A program made the position numbers and the translations under genes. From Bacteroidota bacterium (GTDB taxonomy: Bacteria; Bacteroidota; Ignavibacteria; Ignavibacteriales; Ignavibacteriaceae): a stretch of DNA of 11,703 bases. The DNA lies in the NCBI GenBank assembly GCA_030706105.1, contig JAUZPC010000048.1, forward strand, positions 1-11,703, written 5' to 3'. Position 1 is the stretch's first letter. Each line of letters begins with the position of its first letter. Below, in pieces: positions 6,960-11,703 of this stretch. The notes under the pieces were generated by a model, which saw only the letters and a list, made by a program, of their open reading frames with translations, was not told the DNA's origin and ran no database searches.

Positions 6960-7511
6960 TTATTTTGAAGTATTAATTTTTTTCCGGACATCCCACTTTA
7001 CTGAAACAATAATTTCATTTCTTCTCCCCAATAACCGGAAGGGTGAATTATATCCTAAGAAGCGAAAGTTGCCGTAAAAGGTAATGCCATTTTCATTCAA
7101 TGCTTTTTTTAGCTTTTCCCTGTTTTTCCTTATATCTTCATCAGTGGCATAACCTCCAAACTTTATTGCAGCAACATATTCATCGGGCACCGTTTTAATG
7201 GTCACCTCTTGGTTATCTGGCTTAGGCAGATTTTCAGGATTATATGTTGAAGGCATTACAAAGCTCATGGTAGATAAAGTGTCATTGATATCCATATGTA
7301 CCGGTGTAGTCATTGATATTTTTTGGCCACCTTGGTTACCTCCAAAAATATAACCGGCTAATTTTCTAAATCCGGAGTTGCCTAATTCTTTATATGACTT
7401 TGCCGAAGAAGTAATAGTAGCCATAGTAACAGCCGGATAAAAACGTATTTCAAAATTGTCTTTTGAAAGCAATACTTTATAAGGTTGTGTTTCTGTTTTA
7501 GCGGTGGCCAT
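6960..7511 (-). CDS. SOUL family heme-binding protein
   Basis: SOUL/HEBP proteins bind heme or other tetrapyrroles in a beta-sheet fold; in bacteria the physiological role is mostly unproven. The start chosen is ATG 7511, giving 183 residues beginning MATAKTETQPYKV. An in-frame ATG at 7607 would add 32 residues, but that stretch is AT-rich, reads like untranslated leader and has no counterpart in the family. Diagnostic features are the EIRFYPAVTMATI strand near residue 21, the KISMTTPVHMDI motif (64-75, matching the family's I-x-M-T-x-P-V), the FGGYATDEDIRKN segment (118-130), and the C-terminal YNSPFRLLGRRNEI block (154-167). No signal peptide is present, so it is probably cytoplasmic. It stands alone. 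Confidence 0.92.
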   Translation of the reverse strand: MATAKTETQPYKVLLSKDNFEIRFYPAVTMATITSSAKSYKELGNSGFRKLAGYIFGGNQGGQKISMTTPVHMDINDTLSTMSFVMPSTYNPENLPKPDNQEVTIKTVPDEYVAAIKFGGYATDEDIRKNREKLKKALNENGITFYGNFRFLGYNSPFRLLGRRNEIIVSVKWDVRKKINTSK

Positions 7512-8448
7512 AATTAGAAGATTTTGAATAAATAAAAAATAAATAAAAGTAGAGCTGGCACCATTATGTCTATAAGCAACGGTATATTCATACCACCATA
7601 ATGGCATGTTTTAATCCCTGGTGAACGAGGAAGTCAGTATATCCGTTTTCTTCTGCCCTGTCTGGATACTCATGTTCCTTAAAGATAGCAAAAAGGAGAC
7701 AATAATTGGTATCAATCATCGTTCGCCTCAATCTGAACCTTACAGCCCAAATTCAGTTAATTTAGTGTACTCTAACGGCTGCTATAATAAAATACAATTC
7801 TTTCTCAGGAACGTCTTCGGCGTAAGATGTTCCGCATTAAAATCTTGCCAGGAATAAAGACTACTAACCCCAAGAATTTTTGAAACATAAAAATCCGTTT
7901 CATTCAAAAGGCATCAACAATAAATTTTTAGTGCTTGTGACAAGGTATCCCAAAGATATTTTAACTCTTAAGCTATCCGTGGCGAATTCAAATGCACATT
8001 CATGGCGGATGTCTTAATCCGCTATTGGATGGGATATAAATTGATCGACATACTATAAATGAATGCAGGGCAAAGCCTTTAGTGTACGATACAAGCAAAC
8101 AGCATCAAAAATTAATGGACATTTACTATTGCAGTTATAAATCCATTTACCCATTTATCTCGATGAAGGTTATTATAAAATAATCGCAGAATTTTTCCAG
8201 GGAAAAAAAGTAAAGAAAACTTTTACAAAAAGCAGGTACGCAATGACGTTAGAGGTTAAATTTTTGAAGTTGAACCATTTGCGCTTGCAGTTCTCTTGAT
8301 TATTGCCGCTAATGCAAATATTCAATAGCCATATGGCACCTGAGTAAAAATACTGAACAGTATGCCTGCTGCTGAACTATCTACCTGCAGATATAATAAC
8401 CCCTCTCAGAGGGAGAATAGCAATGAACTATTAATTATAAATTTAATT
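7512..8448. other. Long gene-poor stretch with hairpins and repeat copy B
   Basis: No convincing gene was found in these 940 bases. Contents are a 10-pair hairpin GGAACGTCTT/AAGATGTTCC (7808-7833, loop CGGCGT, one G-T pair), a 6-pair hairpin GCGGAT/ATCCGC (8005-8022), the second copy of the dispersed repeat (8100-8250), and a small hairpin CCCTC/GAGGG (8401-8413). The last could terminate the minus-strand gene that ends at 8449, though it lacks a good T run. Confidence 0.6.
8100..8299 (+). pseudogene. Copy B of the dispersed coding-like repeat
   Basis: Positions 8100-8250 match 709-860 at about 89% by hand count, in the same orientation. A one-base deletion near 8145 shifts the frame. Past that point the shared frame stays open from LPIYLDEG-like sequence through GKKVKKTFTKSRYAMTLEV to a TGA at 8297-8299, where copy A has two stops. 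Each copy is therefore broken at a different site, as expected for independent decay of a once-coding sequence. The two copies diverge completely after the ATGACGTT motif. The family is not recognised. Confidence 0.4.
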
Positions 8449-8955
8449 TCATTTAGATTTTGACTTAATGATGGACCCGGATGTAGTAGAAGCAAAATAA
8501 TATGCCGCCGAAATTCCAAAAAATGATACATTACTTGCAGATTGCTTTCCGCTATAGTAGTACTGACCAAAGAAGATATTAAAATGAAGTTGCTCTGTAA
8601 AAGAATATTCTATACCATAGGTAACCTCTGTTAAAAGACTTTCCTTTGCACTAAAAATATAACCTATACCCGCCGTAAATGTATTGGTGAATTTTCCTTC
8701 CTGGAAAATATTCAAATTAGGACGTAGCTCTAAATAAGCAGTTGTATCTCTTTTGCCAACTTTACTCAAGGTTGTCTTTCCTAGATCTAAGCCAAGGCTG
8801 AATACATCCCATTGCTGACCTAGTTCAAGAGCTATATTCGCTTTATCAGCAATTGTACCGGCTGTATTTGTGAGGCTGGGCGCTAATGACATATAAGTTT
8901 GCGACGAAACCCGGTAACTTACAAATATTAATAACGAACAGAGAAATTTCTTCAT
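8449..8955 (-). CDS. Small outer-membrane beta-barrel-like protein
   Basis: The 168-residue protein has a signal peptide (about 1-19, MKKFLCSLLIFVSYRVSSQ) followed by alternating hydrophobic/polar segments typical of transmembrane beta-strands, for example IALELGQQWDVFSLGLDLG, TAYLELRPNLNIF, NTFTAGIGYIF, TYGIEYSFTEQLHFNIFFG and FFGISAAYYF. About eight strands can be counted, the size of OmpA/OmpX-type barrels. The usual C-terminal aromatic end is followed by a polar tail (about 13 residues with SIIKSKSK), which is unusual for BAM-inserted barrels. No enzymatic motif is visible, and I infer a structural or adhesin-like role in the outer membrane. No operon partners: the gene is flanked by a repeat copy and a 230-base spacer. 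Confidence 0.8.
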   Translation of the reverse strand: MKKFLCSLLIFVSYRVSSQTYMSLAPSLTNTAGTIADKANIALELGQQWDVFSLGLDLGKTTLSKVGKRDTTAYLELRPNLNIFQEGKFTNTFTAGIGYIFSAKESLLTEVTYGIEYSFTEQLHFNIFFGQYYYSGKQSASNVSFFGISAAYYFASTTSGSIIKSKSK

Positions 8956-9185
8956 TGTTTATATTTAGGTTCTGAAAATTAAAGTAAAGAAGATGAAAAA
9001 CGCCTGTTGTGTTCCTGCAATCTTCCAAAAAATAGTAAGTTTATTTATTCATTATACTTGTTTGGTAGTTGTACTAGCGTGTAAAAAAAAGTGCACCATC
9101 AAAGGGCCGGACCAGCTTAAGACAAATTGTACAGCTTTGTAAAAAATTTATACAACTAAGATATTTGTTTAAGCACGAAGCTTTT

Positions 9186-9410
9186 ATGACACCGGAACAA
9201 TTTTATGATCTGGATGAAATGGAACAATCTGAAGTTATTCGGAAGGGAAAGCACATAGCAGATAGGTAAGATAAAGAGCATCATATTTTACTGTACAAAA
9301 TAGATGTTTTGTATGTTGAAGTTTATTATTCCAAGGAGCTCAACATCATAACAAAATTCAATCCTTTCAGCGAGAATGAACTACTCGAAGTTTACTTACC
9401 TAAAAATTAA
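9186..9410 (+). pseudogene. Small conserved Bacteroidota protein, in-frame stop
   Basis: The frame opens at ATG 9186 and closes at TAA 9408-9410, 74 codons, with a single internal TAA at 9267-9269 (codon 28). On either side the sequence is coherent: MTPEQFYDLDEMEQSEVIRK before it, and HHILLYKIDVLYVEVYYSKE, then FNPFSENELLEVYL, after it. I recall a family of roughly 70-residue uncharacterised Bacteroidota proteins with the pattern FY-L-E-EQ-E...HIADREDEEHRILLYQID-FYVEVYY...F-SFS. There the interrupted position is usually Glu, so one GAA-to-TAA change explains the stop. Function of the family is unknown. Without the stop this would be an intact gene, so sequencing error is the main alternative. 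Confidence 0.65.
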
Positions 9411-9470
9411 TATTGAAGAATAAGAAACCAGATGTTAATCTGACCGTTTAGTTATGTTGCCGATATATTT

Positions 9471-9510
9471 TCGTGTAACCGTCACAGTTACCTTCGGTAT
9501 AAGATTTAAA
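9471..9510 (+). repeat. 40-base dispersed repeat, copy 1
   Basis: Begins TCGTGTAACCGTCACAGTTA and matches 11262-11301 at 32 of 40 positions without gaps (hand count). The sub-motif GTAAC...GTTAC can form a 5-pair hairpin. Downstream, both copies share CCTG...GGCAT and then GGGGTG(G)ATTAATA in the same order with different spacing, suggesting homology over a longer region that has drifted. Confidence 0.6.
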
Positions 9511-9613
9511 TAGACCGGGGGATGTTTCTTAAAAAGTTTTCAACAATTCGATAAACCTGCGGTACTGGCATGATTTATGACTTATAAGTATAATCTCATG
9601 GATATCGGATCGG

Positions 9614-9643
9614 AAGGGGTGGATTAATATCTGCCCCTTTTTT
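9614..9643 (+). terminator. Intrinsic terminator with no intact gene upstream
   Basis: AAGGGGTGGAT (9614-9624), loop TAAT, ATCTGCCCCTT (9629-9639) give eleven pairs, two of them G-T, followed by a run of six T (9638-9643). The pattern is a strong rho-independent terminator. The nearest upstream frame is the pseudogene ending at 9410, so it terminates either that transcript's long tail or a short non-coding RNA. Confidence 0.8.
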
Positions 9644-9763
9644 ATACAAGTTGTTTGAGTAACACTTTTCGGCTTATTATTAGTAATTGTACTTGGTAAT
9701 ACCCACGTTAAAATACCAACAAGACAGTAATTTCCATAGTCGCATAATCAGGCAGTAGTGCTC

Positions 9764-9794
9764 TTTTAAGTGATATACGTCCCGCATACCTTTG
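9764..9794 (+). promoter_or_regulatory. Promoter-like boxes ahead of the candidate RNA
   Basis: TACCTTTG (9787-9794) matches TAnnTTTG exactly. TTTT at 9764-9767, one base off TTTG, sits exactly 19 bases upstream, the normal spacing for Bacteroidota primary-sigma promoters. A start about five bases downstream would fall at the first base of a long stem (9799), consistent with a structured RNA beginning there. Confidence 0.5.
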
Positions 9795-9798
9795 TTCC

Positions 9799-10071
9799 AG
9801 AAGTTGATTGATGTTCAACAAACATTAATCACAAATCCAAATCCATCGAAAAGTCCGTATATCCAATTATCCAATAGAAAATCAATAATCCGATATCAGT
9901 CAACTTCTACTTTTTGTTTATCCGATACCTGTAAATAACTAAAATATCTGGTGAGAACCAACCTGAAAACGGTGTCCTGATCATCTTGAAAAACCGTGAA
10001 ACCAAGGATTAAAAAATTTAATGAAGGTTAAACTTCATGAGCTTCCGCAGGTTAGTGCGGAAGTTTTTTTT
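9799..10071 (+). ncRNA. Candidate structured non-coding RNA, about 270 bases
   Basis: The region has no coding frame but shows the parts of a small RNA gene. A promoter-like box ends at 9794. Then 9799-9815 pairs with 9892-9908 over 17 consecutive positions, three of them G-T, enclosing a 76-base A/C-rich loop that is mostly unpaired. A small hairpin TGGT-GAGA-ACCA (9949-9960, a GNRA-type loop) follows, then ACGGT/ACCGT (9969-9973, 9993-9997), ATGAAG/CTTCAT (10021-10038), and a strong terminator (10042-10071). I tried to match it to 6S, tmRNA, RNase P and SRP RNA and saw no convincing resemblance. An alternative is a MITE-like palindromic insertion at 9799-9908. Identity is unknown, expression is unproven. 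Confidence 0.45.
10042..10071 (+). terminator. Strong intrinsic terminator ending the candidate RNA
   Basis: CTTCCGCA (10042-10049), loop GGTTAG, TGCGGAAG (10056-10063), then eight T (10064-10071). All eight pairs are Watson-Crick. A second hairpin, ATGAAG/CTTCAT (10021-10038), immediately precedes it. No protein gene lies upstream, so it most simply ends a non-coding transcript. Confidence 0.92.
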
Positions 10072-10330
10072 ATGCAGAAACCGGATGAACAAATCATAAT
10101 ACTTTCTAGCACTTAGTACATACTCGTTAAAATAAATCTTCTACCAATAGCATTCATGTATTCAATAATGGGAATAGGGACAAAGCCACCTTATATTTCT
10201 ATACAATCCGGAAGGAATTTCAATTCCCTGTAGAATGTAAAGCGGAACAAATTTTCAATGTTAGATTAATTGTACCAAATATACTCTTGAATTCTACGTT
10301 GATGTGAATGGGCCAGGAATAATATTAAAA

Positions 10331-11155
10331 ATGATGAAGGATATCCTCTTTACTTGTTGCATGCAACTCTTTTGTTTAACACTTTTCTCTCAGCCCGTAA
10401 AAAGAATTAATTACGGCAATAATCCTCAAGCTGGTAGGTATTACCGCATAAGGGGCATTAAAATGTATTGCGAAATTTACGGATCGGGAAAGCCTCTGCT
10501 GATGATTCATGGCAATGGGGGTAGCATCAAGAGTTTTGAAAATAACATTGGCTTCTTTTCAAAGAGATATAAAGTTATAGTCGCAGATAGTCGGTCACAG
10601 GGTAAATCAAGGGATCAAAGTGATTCAATAAGTTTTGAAATGATGTCGGATGATGAAGCGGCTTTACTGGACTCTTTACACATAAAGAAGGCATATGTAA
10701 TCGGTTGGAGCGATGGTGGCATAAGTGCTTTATTACTTGCCATAAGGTATCCTAATAAGGTTATTAAATTGGTGTCCAGTGGCGCGAACCTGAGACCCGA
10801 TTCAACTGCGATAATACCTGCACAATGGAAGAAGGATAATATGGTATATGAAATATTACAAACAGACTTGATTAGAACCTTTGCTGATAAAAATAAAAGA
10901 AAGCTATTTATGCTGGATTTTTTGCAGCCCAATATCCCTAATACTGCCTTGTACAAAATAAAATGTCCTTCTTTGATTATTGGGGGAGATCACGACATAA
11001 TAACGATCGAACATACAGCCTTAATCTATGAAAATATACCGCGTGCTTATCTTTGGATCGTTCCTGACTCCGGGCACAGGACAATGATTGAACATAAAGA
11101 TGAATTCAATAAACGCGTGGATGCTTTTTTTAGCAATTCATTCAATAATAGATAA
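10331..11155 (+). CDS. Secreted alpha/beta hydrolase
   Basis: An alpha/beta-hydrolase fold enzyme, probably an esterase or related hydrolase; the substrate cannot be told. I prefer ATG 10331 (274 residues, beginning MMKDILFTCCMQLFCLTLFSQ), which gives a clean signal peptide and a periplasmic or exported enzyme. The GTG at 10304 adds nine unremarkable residues before it. Family marks, numbered from 10331, are the HGNGG oxyanion loop (60-64), the nucleophile elbow GWSDGG (Ser127), the acid in GGDHD (Asp222), and the base in DSGHRT (His249). All three triad residues are present. The GWSDGG elbow is common in Bacteroidota exported hydrolases. It stands alone, 230 bases after the candidate RNA's terminator, with no clear terminator of its own. 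Confidence in fold is high, in substrate low. Confidence 0.92.
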   Translation: MMKDILFTCCMQLFCLTLFSQPVKRINYGNNPQAGRYYRIRGIKMYCEIYGSGKPLLMIHGNGGSIKSFENNIGFFSKRYKVIVADSRSQGKSRDQSDSISFEMMSDDEAALLDSLHIKKAYVIGWSDGGISALLLAIRYPNKVIKLVSSGANLRPDSTAIIPAQWKKDNMVYEILQTDLIRTFADKNKRKLFMLDFLQPNIPNTALYKIKCPSLIIGGDHDIITIEHTALIYENIPRAYLWIVPDSGHRTMIEHKDEFNKRVDAFFSNSFNNR

Positions 11156-11261
11156 AATTGAAGTTGTTCTCGCCGCTCCTGTCGAAACAAGTTTCGCATA
11201 GATGCCATTTATCTTGAAAAGTAAACGCTATCTAAGCATCCTGAAAAAACAGTAAGTACTC

Positions 11262-11301
11262 TCGTGTATCCGTAACTGTTACCCTCTGTAAATGATTCAA
11301 A
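11262..11301 (+). repeat. 40-base dispersed repeat, copy 2
   Basis: Begins TCGTGTATCCGTAACTGTTA and matches 9471-9510 at 32 of 40 positions. In this copy GTAAC-T-GTTAC is a near-perfect palindrome. Both copies are followed by a hairpin built on GGGGTG...ATTAATA, but only copy 1 has the T run of a terminator. Confidence 0.6.
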
Positions 11302-11477
11302 ACATTACCAAATTCTCCTTAAAGAATCTCTCTATACCTGGAATCTTTTACAGGCATAGGGGTGATTAATAATTACCAGGGGATACCAATTCTATGCAAG
11401 TAACAAATCTGCGCCAAAAATGCGAATTATCCGGAAAACATATTATTTATTTACACTACATCGTCATTGTTCTTTTG

Positions 11478-11485
11478 TAACTTTG
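11478..11485 (+). promoter_or_regulatory. -7 box for the acyl-CoA synthetase gene
   Basis: TAACTTTG matches TAnnTTTG exactly, 21 bases before the ATG at 11507. A convincing -33 box at the usual spacing was not found. The predicted leader is short, about 15-17 bases, with no ribosome binding site. Confidence 0.45.
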
Positions 11486-11506
11486 TGATGGTAAAATGAT
11501 TGCTGT

Positions 11507-11703
11507 ATGCACGCAGAAAATACCTTCCGTTTAATTCGGAAAATGATTGCCGATAAACAATTTGCAGATTTGAGAAACCTGAAAGTTGAAATGCCAAAAA
11601 AATTTAACTGGGTAACCGAAGTATTCGAAAAGATCAATGTACAGGATCATCCCAATGAACGAGCTCTTATATGGACGGACGGGCATCAAACAAAAACGTT
11701 TTC
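11507..11703 (+). CDS. AMP-forming acyl-CoA synthetase, N-terminal part
   Basis: The frame opens at ATG 11507 and runs off the window after 65 codons. It contains MPKKFNWVTEVFEKI (29-43), then RALIWTDGHQTKTF (52-65). This P-x-x-FN-W/F-x-x-x-V-F-[DE] block followed by A-L-[IW]-W-x-D-x...TF is the typical N-terminus of acetyl-CoA and medium-chain acyl-CoA synthetases of the adenylate-forming superfamily. By family it would activate a carboxylate with ATP to acyl-AMP, then acyl-CoA, in the cytoplasm. All catalytic motifs (the P-loop-like A3 and the later acyl-adenylate motifs) lie beyond the window, so substrate class cannot be assigned. The identification rests on a short N-terminal resemblance, hence the moderate confidence. 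Confidence 0.7.
   Translation, partial: MHAENTFRLIRKMIADKQFADLRNLKVEMPKKFNWVTEVFEKINVQDHPNERALIWTDGHQTKTF

Larger units (their letters stand above)
9411..9798. other. Non-coding stretch: duplicated motif, terminator, promoter-like boxes
   Basis: No protein gene is visible. The stretch holds a 40-base sequence repeated downstream (9471-9510), a strong terminator (9614-9643) with no intact gene in front of it, an inverted repeat TTGGTA/TACCAA (9693-9698, 9714-9719), and the promoter-like pair at 9764-9794. Confidence 0.55.
11156..11506. other. Spacer with the second repeat copy and a hairpin
   Basis: No gene was found. CGAAAC-AA-GTTTCG (11183-11196) is a small hairpin without a T run and only weakly terminator-like. 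The 40-base repeat copy 2 lies at 11262-11301. A hairpin CTAT-A-CCTG/CAGG-C-ATAG (11332-11359, one mismatch) and a 7-pair hairpin GGTGATT/AATTACC (11361-11377) follow. Confidence 0.55.

Noticed and set aside
7512..7607. 32-residue N-terminal extension of the SOUL protein
   Set aside because: AT-rich leader-like sequence with no counterpart in the family; the internal ATG at 7511 gives the expected N-terminus.
7621..7857. 78-codon plus-strand frame with GTG start
   Set aside because: No family resemblance, no ribosome binding site or promoter, odd composition, and it overlaps a hairpin in a gene-poor stretch. Most likely chance.
9799..10071. 6S RNA, tmRNA, RNase P or SRP RNA as the identity of the candidate RNA
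   Set aside because: I saw no tag reading frame or CCA-like end, no RNase P or SRP conserved loops, and the 5' end pairs internally, not with the 3' end as in 6S RNA.
10304..10330. GTG start nine codons upstream of the hydrolase
   Set aside because: It would put polar residues before a clean signal peptide that begins at ATG 10331.

Overview
The window looks like a chromosomal segment from a Bacteroidota bacterium, most likely in or near the Chitinophagaceae. Four things point there: AT-rich intergenic DNA with almost no Shine-Dalgarno sequences; several TAnnTTTG-type -7 boxes; secreted proteins whose signal peptides end in a short xxAQ or xxSQ motif; and a tetratricopeptide sensor kinase of the type common in that phylum. 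The taxon is inferred from these features alone. No tRNA, rRNA, CRISPR array, intact transposase or phage gene was seen.

Layout. Positions 1-254 hold the 5' end of an unidentified minus-strand gene. Positions 255-1097 are a repeat-rich spacer with 24-bp tandem units, several perfect inverted repeats, and a decayed reading frame (709-990) that recurs as a second copy at 8100-8299. A 53-residue LEA-like gene (1098-1259) faces a small secreted basic protein (1428-1841, minus). Next come a TPR sensor histidine kinase (2275-4230), a secreted Gln/Asn/Gly/Arg-rich protein (4440-4823) with a strong terminator, and a DedA/VTT-like membrane protein (4987-5582). The reading frame of that last gene is broken at a run of seven C. 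Convergent to it is cdsA (5748-6578, minus), the CDP-diacylglycerol synthase. A SOUL heme-binding protein (6960-7511, minus) follows, then a long gene-poor stretch, a small outer-membrane beta-barrel candidate (8449-8955, minus) and a pseudogene with one in-frame stop (9186-9410).

The 9411-10330 stretch has no convincing protein gene but holds two strong intrinsic terminators. It also holds a candidate structured RNA (about 9799-10071) with its own promoter-like box, a 17-pair stem at its 5' end and a terminator at its 3' end. A secreted alpha/beta hydrolase (10331-11155) and the start of an AMP-forming acyl-CoA synthetase (from 11507) close the window.

The genes do not form an operon. Nearly all are single units separated by 100-900 bp, and most protect, sense or maintain the cell envelope (kinase, CdsA, beta-barrel, secreted small proteins, DedA-like protein). 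I see no defence or biosynthetic system. The most interesting leads are the candidate RNA, the homopolymer frameshift, and the paired remnants of an unrecognised coding repeat.
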